Positions 1-8,362 of a stretch of 64,000 nt of DNA are shown here, one piece after another. The stretch comes from Paradesertivirga mongoliensis (GTDB lineage Bacteria > Bacteroidota > Bacteroidia > Sphingobacteriales > Sphingobacteriaceae), in assembly GCF_024436395.1 (NCBI RefSeq), contig NZ_JAFMZO010000003.1, positions 558,001-622,000 of the forward strand. Direction: 5' to 3'. The notes below the pieces were generated by a model that had not been told where the DNA came from, did no database searches, and saw only the letters and a program-made list of their open reading frames with translations. Each line of letters begins with the position of its first letter. Position 1 is the stretch's first letter. The translations under genes and the position numbers were made by a program.

Positions 1-1886
1 GCGAAATAATAAGCCATAGGTTCTAAACGGCTGTGTACTCCAGTACCAAGTGAAACCTGTTCGCTGGGAGATATCCACCAGGTTAACCCTAGTCTGGGTT
101 CAACGCTGTATGTATCACTCAAATCGAAATAACTGGCATGCAAGCCCGTATGTAGCGCAAATTTATCGGTAAACTGATGCTTCCACTGCCCGTACACTTC
201 CGGATTCCAGGCTGAACCTTTCGCATCCAGTACCATGCTCAAACGTCCGATATCAATTTTATGAGTGAGTGAGCTTAAATCAAAACCAAGTCTTGATACA
301 ATCATCCCCGCTCTGAAGGTGTTTCTTGCGCTGGCTTTATAATTTAAAAGCCCCGAATAACGCATGGCTGTATTTTGATAGGCATCTCTTCCGAATACAT
401 TCACTTCATAACCGTTCGTTAGGGTATCTCTGTCGTCTGTAATCTTACTTCCGGAAAGAGAGACAATGTTTTTTAGGTAAACTTTATTGCTGAGTTGCAA
501 AATATGCTTCAGGCCTGCACTTCCGGAGTTGTAAACAGATTTCCGGTCGGACTTATCGTCTAACACCTCCCATGAAGTGTAGTCGCGTTCAGCATCCATT
601 TTCTGACCGCTATTTCCCCCGATCCCAAAAATTGAGAAGGTTCCGGCATTTGCGGTAGGAAAGTTGAAGTTGAACGCAATATCCTGGTAAACCGGAGTAA
701 ACCCTTCGGGCCATGGCGATATGCCGATCTTATCCAGAAAGCTTAACGTAGAATACCTGTAATTAACGAGGTAGGATGATTTGCCGCCCGCTTTAAACGG
801 ACCCTCTAAAGAGGCTTCTGTGCCTAAAACTCCAGCCATAAACGAATACTCTCTTTTCTCTGTGTTTCCTTTACGAAACTGCAGATCAAAAACACCGGAC
901 AAGGCATTCCCATACTCAGCCGGAAAGGCACCCGTCAAAAAATCGGAGGTACTGAGCATGCTCGAACTGATCATACTTATTCCCCCTGCCGAGCTTCCCT
1001 CCTCTCCGAAATGATTAGGGTTTATAATTTCCACTCCTTCGAGCCGCCATTGCAGGCCTTTTGATGAGTTACCGCGTACAACGATATCGTTATTCACATC
1101 GTTACCGGCGGTTACGCCGGCCAGGCTAAGCGCCATACGTGCAGGGTCAAAAAAACTGGCAGCGTACCTGCTCGTTTCTTCTACAGTGAATGATCGGGCG
1201 CTTACAGTCGTCATATCATTTATCGACCTGCTTCCGCCCTTTTTTGCGGTTATCACTACGGCATTAAGATCTGTAACAGATTCAGACATAGCGATGGTAA
1301 GCACCAGCTCTTTTCCTGAGCTAACCAGAACCTGATTGAGGGCCACGGGTCTGTAGCCAATGGTCGTGGCCTCGATCTCCTGACGTCCCACAGGCACGTT
1401 TAAAAAGCGAAACTCGCCAGCCTCGTCTGTCGATACAAGCTTGACAGGGCTTACGGAAGTTAACCGGAGAATAACTCCCGGAAGAGGCGAATTACTTTCT
1501 TTATCAATCACTTTACCCCTAACAGTTTGCGTGAGTTGCAACGGAGGTTGATCAATCTCTGCCTTAACTTTAGACGGTCGGCTTTTTAGCACGATCTGTT
1601 TGCCAATCTGCTGCCATTGCAAACCAGCTTTTTCAGTTATTGCATTTAATACCTCTGCAATGGTCTTTTTACTAAGCCTTAGGCTGATCTTTTTTTCGAG
1701 AGGGATATCTGTATTGCTGTAAGAAAAATTAAGTTTATGATTCTTCCTAAGGTCGGCCAGTATACTTAATAATGGCTGTTCATTGTAATTGACGGAAATT
1801 CTGTCGGCTGTAGTTTGCCGCGCCCACACGTTCAGAGTAAGGCATAAAATCCCCGTTAAGATTAATATCTTTTTCAAATTGTTCAT
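1..1886 (-). CDS. TonB-dependent outer-membrane receptor with STN domain (partial, C-terminus beyond window)
   Basis: About 628 codons are visible from the ATG at 1886, and the frame stays open to the window edge. A signal peptide (residues 1-22, ending VWA before RQ) is followed by an STN/secretin-like domain (about 28-78), a carboxypeptidase-regulatory-like beta domain (about 95-180, GKVIDKESNSPLPGV) and a TonB plug (from about 205, with DIVVRGNSSKG and LEGVEIINP). The beta-barrel begins after that. The STN domain is the part that contacts FecR-type anti-sigma factors, and the fecR gene lies 16 bp upstream, with the ECF sigma gene before it. The receptor therefore probably takes up a ligand and also signals its presence. 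The substrate cannot be read from this part. The layout is SusC/FecA-like, but any SusD partner would lie outside the window. Confidence 0.9.
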   Translation of the reverse strand, partial: MNNLKKILILTGILCLTLNVWARQTTADRISVNYNEQPLLSILADLRKNHKLNFSYSNTDIPLEKKISLRLSKKTIAEVLNAITEKAGLQWQQIGKQIVLKSRPSKVKAEIDQPPLQLTQTVRGKVIDKESNSPLPGVILRLTSVSPVKLVSTDEAGEFRFLNVPVGRQEIEATTIGYRPVALNQVLVSSGKELVLTIAMSESVTDLNAVVITAKKGGSRSINDMTTVSARSFTVEETSRYAASFFDPARMALSLAGVTAGNDVNNDIVVRGNSSKGLQWRLEGVEIINPNHFGEEGSSAGGISMISSSMLSTSDFLTGAFPAEYGNALSGVFDLQFRKGNTEKREYSFMAGVLGTEASLEGPFKAGGKSSYLVNYRYSTLSFLDKIGISPWPEGFTPVYQDIAFNFNFPTANAGTFSIFGIGGNSGQKMDAERDYTSWEVLDDKSDRKSVYNSGSAGLKHILQLSNKVYLKNIVSLSGSKITDDRDTLTNGYEVNVFGRDAYQNTAMRYSGLLNYKASARNTFRAGMIVSRLGFDLSSLTHKIDIGRLSMVLDAKGSAWNPEVYGQWKHQFTDKFALHTGLHASYFDLSDTYSVEPRLGLTWWISPSEQVSLGTGVHSRLEPMAYYF

Positions 1887-1902
1887 CGTGATACGTTTTG
1901 GA

Positions 1903-2889
1903 TTACTGTTTCTTTTCGACGACGTAAGCGGAATCAGTTTTTTGTACATGGAGATCCAGCATCGCTTCAAGCACCTGAATAGCCTGATCGAGTGGAATAT
2001 CCTTGAATGAAGTAGTAATGCGATGCTCGAGAAGCTCCTCATCTTTCAACTCAAACCTTACCCGGTAAGAAGTTTCGAGCGTTTTTAGCACTTCAGATAA
2101 AGTGGAGTTATTAAACACGAGTTCTCTATCTTTCCAGTACAAGAAATTTCGGTTTTCAAACTTCGACTTAGCAGCATAGCCTTCCCGGGTAATTAGTCCG
2201 GCATCCCCTGGAAGTAAGATCAACTCCTGGCCAGGGTTTTGCGAGGGCTTGAAGGACACTTTACCGGTAACTACCGAGACCTTAGTGCCGCCTTCGCCGT
2301 TCTGCCGAACGTTAAAGGACGTTCCCAGCACTTGGGTCAGCGTACCTGCAGTTTCGATGATAAATGGTACATCTGGGTTTCTGGTAACTTCAAAAAATGC
2401 CTCTCCGCTTAGTTCCACATTGCGTGATTGAGCCTCGTTTAAGTCGCTGTTAAAAGTCAGCAGACTGTTCTCATTCAGCCACACCTTTGAGCCATCTGGA
2501 AGTACAACCTCTTTCTGCTGTCCTTTGAGAGTTGCCACCTCGATCAACTGACTTGAGTTAAGGGATTTGTATCCAAAGAACACAGCAACAGAGATTAATA
2601 TTAAACTGGCTGCAATACTAAGCCAGCGCATGCTGTTTCGCGGTCTAAGCTCCACGATTTTCTCACTTACATTAATCGATGCTTTAAGCCGCTGCCAACC
2701 TGCTTTGGTATCCACATGAAAATCTTCGGGGTAGTTCTTGGTTGCATCCCAGGTTTGCTGAAGCTCTTTAAGCAAATCGGCTCTGGCCGGATCGTCACCC
2801 AGCCATGCTAACAACTCATCCGTTTCCTCTATGGAAAGGTCGTTAGACAAATATCTGCTCATCAAGTTCCAGTACTTTTCCTCGGTCAT
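1903..2889 (-). CDS. FecR-family anti-sigma factor
   Basis: A 328-residue single-pass inner-membrane protein. The cytoplasmic N-terminal part (1-85) should bind the sigma factor. One membrane segment follows at about 88-107. The periplasmic part has a FecR domain (about 117-215, including VVLPDGSKVWLNENS and the LSGEAFFEV stretch) and a C-terminal DUF4974/STN-like domain (about 255-323). In the FecI-FecR-FecA model it relays a signal from the receptor STN domain to the sigma factor. Its neighbours fit: an ECF sigma gene upstream, the receptor gene 16 bp downstream, all on the same strand. The start at 2889 lies 4 bp after the stop of a 35-codon ORF, so translational coupling is possible. Confidence 0.92.
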   Translation of the reverse strand: MTEEKYWNLMSRYLSNDLSIEETDELLAWLGDDPARADLLKELQQTWDATKNYPEDFHVDTKAGWQRLKASINVSEKIVELRPRNSMRWLSIAASLILISVAVFFGYKSLNSSQLIEVATLKGQQKEVVLPDGSKVWLNENSLLTFNSDLNEAQSRNVELSGEAFFEVTRNPDVPFIIETAGTLTQVLGTSFNVRQNGEGGTKVSVVTGKVSFKPSQNPGQELILLPGDAGLITREGYAAKSKFENRNFLYWKDRELVFNNSTLSEVLKTLETSYRVRFELKDEELLEHRITTSFKDIPLDQAIQVLEAMLDLHVQKTDSAYVVEKKQ

Positions 2890-2893
2890 AACA

Positions 2894-3001
2894 TCAGGCG
2901 ATAATCAAAGCAGCTAAAGCTATTACTCCAAATAAATCATCCATAGAAGCCGAATCTTCCATACACTTTTCAATAGCTTCATTCAACAATTGCTCTTCCA
3001 T
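2894..3001 (-). CDS. possible 35-residue small protein between sigma factor and fecR
   Basis: An ATG at 3001 opens 35 codons ending in TGA at 2894, exactly filling the sigma-fecR gap: 47 bp after the sigma stop and 4 bp before the fecR ATG. The product is acidic at the N-terminus (MEEQLLNEAIEKCMED) and ends in a hydrophobic stretch (GVIALAALIIA), so it could sit in a membrane. I do not recognise it. It may be a real small protein, a leader that couples translation into fecR, or chance. There is no Shine-Dalgarno, but this genome mostly lacks them. Confidence 0.35.
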   Translation of the reverse strand: MEEQLLNEAIEKCMEDSASMDDLFGVIALAALIIA

Positions 3002-3048
3002 CTTAGGTCGTTTATAAATATGACAGTTCGAGAGGCATCTACCCCTAC

Positions 3049-3591
3049 TCAAATATTAAAAAAATTTAAAATCAGTATAATCCCTATTAAGAGCAGCCAT
3101 TTTCTGAGATGCTTCAAGGCCTTAGTCATCTGGCTTTCAACCGTTTTTACAGAAATATCCAGATGCTCTGCTATTGCCTTATAGCTTAATTGTTCATATC
3201 GGCTTAATATAAAAACGGTACGACATGCTTCGGGTAAGGCCTTGATGGCGGCATCTACACGCAGGCTGGTCTCTTTGAAATCAATGGAATCTGCTGTGGA
3301 ATTAATGTCAGAACCAGTCTCCAGTCCAAAGTTAAGATCACGGCTTAGAGCGTTCCGGTATTTTTTATTGTAGTTGATCGATTGGTTGATCGCGCTCTTA
3401 AATAAATAAGCTTTGAGAGAAGTGTTGATCTCTAATGAATCTCTATTCTCCCAAAGCTTATAAAAGATGTCCTGTACAATATCTTCTGCCAGGTCTTTAT
3501 CCTGTAGGATACGGTAAGCGGCAGCACACAGGGGCTTATAATTAACCTGGAACAATGCTTCAAAACCCGAGATATCCAGCAACAGGGACAT
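3049..3591 (-). CDS. ECF RNA polymerase sigma factor (FecI/RpoE type)
   Basis: 180 residues. A sigma region 2 (about 22-88, with AAAYRILQDKDLAEDIVQD and the FYKLWENRD stretch) is followed by region 4 (about 122-170, LSRYEQLSYKAIAEHLDIS then VKTVESQMTKALKHLRK). This is the usual Bacteroidota family sigma-70 protein that activates its own operon and a TonB receptor when released by FecR. The last 17 residues are strikingly hydrophobic (KWLLLIGIILILNFFNI), which would suit membrane contact. A candidate ECF promoter (GTAAC, 17 nt, CGTC) lies just upstream, so autoregulation is likely. The genes for the small ORF, FecR and receptor follow on the same strand. Confidence 0.93.
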   Translation of the reverse strand: MSLLLDISGFEALFQVNYKPLCAAAYRILQDKDLAEDIVQDIFYKLWENRDSLEINTSLKAYLFKSAINQSINYNKKYRNALSRDLNFGLETGSDINSTADSIDFKETSLRVDAAIKALPEACRTVFILSRYEQLSYKAIAEHLDISVKTVESQMTKALKHLRKWLLLIGIILILNFFNI

Positions 3592-3627
3592 TACAATTAT
3601 CTATTTGTGTATTTAGCGTATTCTATT

Positions 3628-3653
3628 GACGTATAAACGCGGTTGCGCGTTAC
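3628..3653 (-). promoter_or_regulatory. candidate ECF-type promoter of the sigma/fecR/receptor operon
   Basis: Read on the minus strand: GTAAC at 3653-3649, a 17-nt spacer, then CGTC at 3631-3628, 37 nt before the sigma start codon. GTAAC/CGTC with 16-17 nt between is the typical ECF pattern. It suggests that the sigma factor transcribes its own operon. The pattern is seen in the sequence; the function is inferred. Confidence 0.55.
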
Positions 3654-3729
3654 AAAACTCAAAAAAGAATTTCATTCGACACATTGATTTTTTTAACTTG
3701 GGCGCTTATTAATCTATAATTAAATAAGC

Positions 3730-4668
3730 ATGAGAGTTACCGTAGTTGGAGCAGGTGCCGTAGGCGCAACCTGTGCCGATAATATCGCAAGGAAAGAACT
3801 TGCAGAAGAAGTTGTTCTTTTAGACATCAAAGAAGGATTTGCCGAAGGAAAATCTATTGATATGATGCAAACTGCTGCATTACTGGGCTTCGACACCAAA
3901 ATAATTGGGGTAACCAATGATTACGCGAGAACTGCAGATTCTGATGTGGTGGTAATCACTTCTGGTCTGCCACGCAAACCTGGAATGACCCGCGAAGAAC
4001 TTATCGGAACGAACGCTGGTATCGTTAAAAGCGTTACAGAAAACATCCTTAAATATTCTCCAAACACCATTATAATTGTAGTATCCAACCCTATGGATAC
4101 CATGAATTACCTTACATTCAAAACTTCCGGCTTACCTAAAGAAAGAATCATTGGTATGGGCGGGGCTTTGGATTCTGCGCGTTTTAAATATTATTTAAGT
4201 CAGGAACTTCAATGTTCTCCGGCCGATTTGAATGCAGTAGTTATTGGCGGACACGGCGATACCACCATGATTCCTTTAATTCAGCATGCTACGTGGAACA
4301 GCATCCCGGTAACACAGTTATTAAGTCAGGAACAACAAGACAGAGTAGTTTCTTCGACCATGGTTGGTGGCGCTACTTTGACGAAACTGATTGGTACATC
4401 CGCCTGGTATGCACCGGGAGCTGGAACTGCAGCAATGGTTGAAAGTATCCTGCGCGATGAGAAAAAACTAATTTCTTGTGGTGTAGCGCTTGACGGCGAA
4501 TACGGACAAAAAGATATTTCGCTGGTTGTACCTGTAATCCTGGGCAAAAATGGCTGGGAAAAAATTATTGACTTTAAATTAAGCGATGACGAACAGGCTG
4601 CTTTCAACAAAAGTGCTGATGCTGTTCGTGGCATGAATAATGTACTTGCCGAATCAAAATTAATTTAA
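3730..4668 (+). CDS. mdh: malate dehydrogenase
   Basis: 312 residues, normal for the LDH-like MDH family. It interconverts malate and oxaloacetate with NAD in the TCA cycle. Visible motifs are the Rossmann glycine loop GAGAVGATCA (residues 7-16), the substrate loop LPRKPGMTREE (the arginine here marks malate rather than lactate specificity), VSNPMDTMNY, the GGALDSARF stretch and the catalytic IGGHGDTTMIP histidine. The ATG at 3730 places the Rossmann strand directly at the N-terminus. The gene stands alone, 138 bp from the divergent sigma gene, with no strong promoter match seen. The protease and globin genes follow on the same strand after a 58-bp gap. Confidence 0.96.
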   Translation: MRVTVVGAGAVGATCADNIARKELAEEVVLLDIKEGFAEGKSIDMMQTAALLGFDTKIIGVTNDYARTADSDVVVITSGLPRKPGMTREELIGTNAGIVKSVTENILKYSPNTIIIVVSNPMDTMNYLTFKTSGLPKERIIGMGGALDSARFKYYLSQELQCSPADLNAVVIGGHGDTTMIPLIQHATWNSIPVTQLLSQEQQDRVVSSTMVGGATLTKLIGTSAWYAPGAGTAAMVESILRDEKKLISCGVALDGEYGQKDISLVVPVILGKNGWEKIIDFKLSDDEQAAFNKSADAVRGMNNVLAESKLI

Positions 4669-4726
4669 GTAAAGCAATCAGCCTTTAAAAGAGGCAGTGT
4701 TTTCGACATACGGGTTAAATTCAATC

Positions 4727-5173
4727 ATGCATAAAGTTAACCTTGAAATTTTAAATCTGCACGACGATGGCTTCCACCTTTTGGTGGAAGTTTTCGTTTT
4801 CAACCAACCCTTCAAGGCCGTAGTAGATACGGGTGCATCCAGAACGGTATTCGATAAGTCTACCGTTGAAAATTATATCGAAACGGATGCTCTTCTTGCC
4901 AGCGACAAGCTCTCCACAGGTTTGGGGACAAACTCCATGGAAAGTTATACATTGACGGTTCCGCACCTCATTATAGGTGAACTCGAAATAAGTGACTTTG
5001 AAACAGCAGTATTAGATCTTTCGATGATTAACACGGCATACCAAAGCATTGAAATTGGACCAATAATTGGGGTTATCGGGGGTGATATTCTGATGAAGTA
5101 TCAGGCTACCATCAGCTATGCTTCGCAAGAAATACATTTTGTAAAACCTGAACCGCCATCTCTGGATAACTAG
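4727..5173 (+). CDS. retropepsin-like aspartyl protease domain protein (clan AA)
   Basis: 148 residues from the ATG at 4727; the frame is open to a GTG at 4697, but that adds only an unlikely 10-residue extension. The core VVDTGASRTVFD contains the D-T-G-A catalytic triplet of pepsin/retropepsin-type proteases. A later hydrophobic glycine (PIIGVIGGDIL) fits the second half of a retropepsin fold. There is only one catalytic Asp per chain, so it would have to dimerise as retroviral proteases do. No signal peptide or membrane segment is seen, so it is probably cytoplasmic. Its substrate is unknown. The globin gene starts 12 bp after its stop, so the two are probably cotranscribed. Confidence 0.8.
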   Translation: MHKVNLEILNLHDDGFHLLVEVFVFNQPFKAVVDTGASRTVFDKSTVENYIETDALLASDKLSTGLGTNSMESYTLTVPHLIIGELEISDFETAVLDLSMINTAYQSIEIGPIIGVIGGDILMKYQATISYASQEIHFVKPEPPSLDN

Positions 5174-5185
5174 TAAGCAACCGAC

Positions 5186-5581
5186 ATGAAAGACTTAAGG
5201 TCCCGGGAAGACATAGAACTACTGGTCGATTCATTTTACCAGAAAGTTCAGCGTGATGAGCTGATCGGCTATATCTTCACAGATGTTGCAAAGGTAAACT
5301 GGGACCATCATCTGCCTAAGATGTACGACTTCTGGGAAGCAATTCTTTTCGGACAGAAAGGATTTAAGGGGAATCCCATCGAAGTTCATTTTAAGCTCAA
5401 TCAGAAACATCCCCTTCTGGACAGCCACTTTGAACGATGGAAAAGTATCTTTTATGCTACAGTTGATGAGTATTTCTCAGGCGAATACGCTCAGTTGGCA
5501 AAGGAGAAAGCCCAGTCCATCGCCGATCTTATGTTTTTTAAAATAAGTACTTTAGGCAGACCTACTCAAAATAAAAAATAA
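5186..5581 (+). CDS. group III truncated haemoglobin
   Basis: 131 residues, a full-length truncated globin. It has the group III (trHbP) hallmarks: an N-terminal LRSREDIELLVDSFYQKV helix, the YIFTDVAKVNWDHHLPKMYDFW segment (split here by position: about 31-52), and HFERWKSIF, whose histidine is the probable proximal haem ligand. It should bind haem and react with O2, NO or peroxide; the physiological role of group III proteins is poorly known. It has no signal peptide. The gene lies 12 bp after the aspartyl protease gene and 67 bp before three exported paralogues on the same strand. Confidence 0.9.
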   Translation: MKDLRSREDIELLVDSFYQKVQRDELIGYIFTDVAKVNWDHHLPKMYDFWEAILFGQKGFKGNPIEVHFKLNQKHPLLDSHFERWKSIFYATVDEYFSGEYAQLAKEKAQSIADLMFFKISTLGRPTQNKK

Positions 5582-5648
5582 CACTCAAACAAAATCCAGA
5601 ATTTTGTACTTTTAACTGAGGACCAAGACCTTAGACCTCAGCCGGAAA

Positions 5649-6521
5649 ATGAAAGCATCGCTTTTCCTCTTTTCTTCTCTTCTGTTACACAGCGTATGCT
5701 GGGGGCAAAATATTAGCGGAAAATGGTATGGGAAAATTATCCAGGGGCCAGGTGAGCTTTGCCAGATCTGCAATTTCGAGCTTGAGCTAAGTCACAGAAA
5801 AAAAATTTCCGGAGAATCATACACCTTCATTAAAGATACTAGTGATATCCGGATAGGGCTGTTCGGATTTCTTTTAGGTGATAGCATTAAGCTTGAGGAA
5901 AGCGAGAATTATATCTACCGTTCTAAAAGGCCACCAGGCTGGGATATTTGCATAAAATCTTTTACCCTGAAATACCATAAAGTCGGGCAGGATGAATTTC
6001 TGTTAGGCAGAGGCACCGGCGTTACCCTGGACGACTCTGTTTGCATCCCGGCCCAAATTGTATTGTCGAAAACAAAAACGGCATTAAACGCCTATCTGCA
6101 CGACCCTTCTGCCGTGCAACTGGCAATCAACAGCCCCCCCAATCTTTCCGTGCTACCCAACTTTACTCCCGTCTTTCTAAATACCTCGCTAAAAACAGTA
6201 AAAGAAATTGAGGTACGCAACAGAAGCCTCGAGCTTCGGATAAATGATTACATGAATGTTGACAACGATACCGTCTCGATATATTTTAACCGGGATATTG
6301 TTGCAAACAAACAGCGTATTTCAAAGAAACAGGTGAGGTTAAACATAAATCTGGACAGCCGGCTAGAATTAAATGAAATTATTCTTTTCGCCGAGAATCT
6401 GGGCCGCATCCCACCTAACACATCACAACTTCTGATCGTTGACGGGGCTAATACACATCGCCTCATGATAGAATCAGATAAACAGAAGAGCGCTGCAATA
6501 TATCTTAAATATAAACCCTAA
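5649..6521 (+). CDS. exported protein, first of three tandem paralogues
   Basis: 290 residues with a signal peptide (about 1-19, cleavage near CWGQ). I do not recognise the family. Two parts are visible: an N-terminal beta-rich domain beginning GKWYGKI (about 24-160) and a C-terminal domain (about 185-290) with the signatures NDTVS, ENLGRIPPNT and IYLKYKP. The same layout recurs in the next two genes, so this is a tandem family. This copy has a CxxC pair (C38, C41) in the N-terminal domain, absent in the other two, plus the two cysteines that all three share (DIC and VCIP). The protein is probably periplasmic or at the outer membrane. The next copy starts 14 bp downstream. Confidence 0.75.
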   Translation: MKASLFLFSSLLLHSVCWGQNISGKWYGKIIQGPGELCQICNFELELSHRKKISGESYTFIKDTSDIRIGLFGFLLGDSIKLEESENYIYRSKRPPGWDICIKSFTLKYHKVGQDEFLLGRGTGVTLDDSVCIPAQIVLSKTKTALNAYLHDPSAVQLAINSPPNLSVLPNFTPVFLNTSLKTVKEIEVRNRSLELRINDYMNVDNDTVSIYFNRDIVANKQRISKKQVRLNINLDSRLELNEIILFAENLGRIPPNTSQLLIVDGANTHRLMIESDKQKSAAIYLKYKP

Positions 6522-6535
6522 TAGTTACCAGCAAG

Positions 6536-7423
6536 ATGTTGGACGACAACAATAAGGTTCAAAAAATTAAAATGCAGGCTAATGGCATTTTGCTAAGCCT
6601 CATGCTGCTTATTTCTTCACAGAGCCTGTGCCAGACAGATTTAAGAGGAATATGGAATGGTCGTATAACTACTGATAATCATGAGGCTGGTGCAGACTAT
6701 ATGATAAGCATTGAAGAGCATAAAGACGGAATAGTTAGCGGAAAAGCGCTATTATACAAACCGAACCTCTTTGCATATGCTTATGGTGTTCAGCAATTTT
6801 TTGGCACTATCGAAAAGGGAACTATTACGATAAATGATATACAGATCATTGATGGCCGCCTGCCTACTTCTCAGTATTATCTCTGTTTCAAGCTGAGCAA
6901 ACTCCAATATAAACAGTCTGACGGGCAGGAATCATTATCAGGCAACTGGACAAGCGAAACGCCTAACTGCCTGCCTGGAAAGATATCCTTAACGCGGCTC
7001 GACGAGCAAAACACAGCAGGAGTTCCGGAATATGTATTAAAAGCGATTAAACGATATGGCACCGAACCCGGATTCAGGAAAACCACCCTGTCAAAGCCAT
7101 TGGTTGTGGATGTAAGTAACAAGATTCTGAAACTTGAGCTAAAAGATTACCTTAAGGAAGACAATGATACCGTAAGCATTTTCTTCAACCGTCAGCCGCT
7201 TTTCAACAAAGTAAATATTAAAAAGAAAGCACATACCTTTATAATTTTGCTAAATTCAGACTTAGCTGTTAACGAACTGATTATGTATGCCAATAATCTC
7301 GGAACAATTCCACCTAACACATCAAACCTTGTTATATCTGATGGCAGGAAAACACATAACTTACTCATAGAGTCCACCCTTCAGAAAAGCGTAGCCATAT
7401 ACCTTAAATATAATCCGAGATGA
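6536..7423 (+). CDS. exported protein, second of three tandem paralogues
   Basis: 295 residues. A signal peptide ends near SLCQ (about residue 33). The ATG at 6536 gives a long but positively charged n-region; an in-frame ATG at 6572 is an alternative. The domain layout is the same as in its neighbours: a GIWNGRI N-terminal domain with a SGKALLY strand, two shared cysteines (YYLC, NCLP), then the C-terminal domain with NDTVSIFFN, NNLGTIPPNT and IYLKYNP. The function is unknown. Its stop overlaps the start of the third copy by 4 bp (ATGA), so the pair is translationally coupled and the three genes probably form one operon. Confidence 0.75.
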   Translation: MLDDNNKVQKIKMQANGILLSLMLLISSQSLCQTDLRGIWNGRITTDNHEAGADYMISIEEHKDGIVSGKALLYKPNLFAYAYGVQQFFGTIEKGTITINDIQIIDGRLPTSQYYLCFKLSKLQYKQSDGQESLSGNWTSETPNCLPGKISLTRLDEQNTAGVPEYVLKAIKRYGTEPGFRKTTLSKPLVVDVSNKILKLELKDYLKEDNDTVSIFFNRQPLFNKVNIKKKAHTFIILLNSDLAVNELIMYANNLGTIPPNTSNLVISDGRKTHNLLIESTLQKSVAIYLKYNPR

Positions 7424-8355
7424 AAAAAATCTTACTTATAGCCTTTTTTATATTCGCTGTATTCTCAGCCCGGGCTCAGAACTACAAAGGAATCTGGCAC
7501 GGATATCTCACCGGAGACGGACTAGTCAACAAATCATCTTACGCACTTGATGTTAAGAGCCAGGAAGGCCATATCATTACAGGCAGGGCTTATATCTACA
7601 ATAACTACTTTTTCGTTTTTTATGGGATCTTCGACTTTATCGGCACTATTGACCAGGGAAATTTAAAAATCACCGAGCTTGCCCTTGGCGAATATGAGCT
7701 ACCCAAACATAATTTATGTACCAAGTTTGCTAATGTAAATTACTCAAAGCAAAGTGGCACTGAATATCTAAAAGGTACATGGAAAACGCTAAAAGGAATG
7801 TGTCCGGTTGAGGATGTGGTGCTGAAAAAGTATGTTTCAGAGAAAGAAGACACCGATTTCCCTGAACACCTGATGACCAAGATCAAGGAAGACAAAAGTA
7901 ACGGGATCTTGTTTAAAGGCACTACCCTGACAAAACCTTTCGTATTAAATATTACAAAGCCCACTGTGAAAATTGAACTGCGCGACTATTTGAAAGAGGA
8001 TAATGACACGGTAACGGTATACGCCAATCGCGATGAGGTAATTTCTAAACGACGGATTACAAACAGAGTGTATAGGAAGACTATTTCCTTTACCAAACTA
8101 CACGGCCTCAATGAAATTATCGTCTACGCAGATAACCTGGGAAAAGTCCCCCCGAACACTTGCGTGATGATCATAGATGATGGCCATTCCAGGCAACAGG
8201 TCAATATCATTTCGTCAAAGCAAACAAGCGCCGTAGTGTACCTTAACTATAAACCACTGGCAGCGAATCCTTCACAACCTGAAGTCGTGCCAGAGCATCA
8301 GCGCGCGCAAACAAAGCAAAAGAAGAAAGTGGTAAAGGTAACCGCAAGCCTTTAG
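7420..8355 (+). CDS. exported protein, third of three tandem paralogues
   Basis: 311 residues with a clean signal peptide (1-19, cleavage after ARA). The N-terminal domain starts GIWHGYL and has the GRAYIY strand and the two family cysteines (NLC, GMCP). The C-terminal domain has NDTVTVYAN, DNLGKVPPNT and VYLNYKP. Unlike its sisters it carries a basic, glutamine-rich tail of about 30 residues after the shared domain. The ATG overlaps the stop of the preceding copy by 4 bp. A strong bidirectional terminator follows, ending the operon against convergent gyrB. The role is unknown. Confidence 0.75.
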   Translation: MKKILLIAFFIFAVFSARAQNYKGIWHGYLTGDGLVNKSSYALDVKSQEGHIITGRAYIYNNYFFVFYGIFDFIGTIDQGNLKITELALGEYELPKHNLCTKFANVNYSKQSGTEYLKGTWKTLKGMCPVEDVVLKKYVSEKEDTDFPEHLMTKIKEDKSNGILFKGTTLTKPFVLNITKPTVKIELRDYLKEDNDTVTVYANRDEVISKRRITNRVYRKTISFTKLHGLNEIIVYADNLGKVPPNTCVMIIDDGHSRQQVNIISSKQTSAVVYLNYKPLAANPSQPEVVPEHQRAQTKQKKKVVKVTASL

Positions 8356-8362
8356 TTTTCTT

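Noticed and set aside
1..1886. Possible pseudogene because the receptor has no stop in the window
   Set aside because: The frame is open and intact to the edge; it is simply cut by the window boundary.
4697..4726. Extended N-terminus of the aspartyl protease from a GTG
   Set aside because: The extra 10 residues are not protein-like and an ATG lies at the better position.
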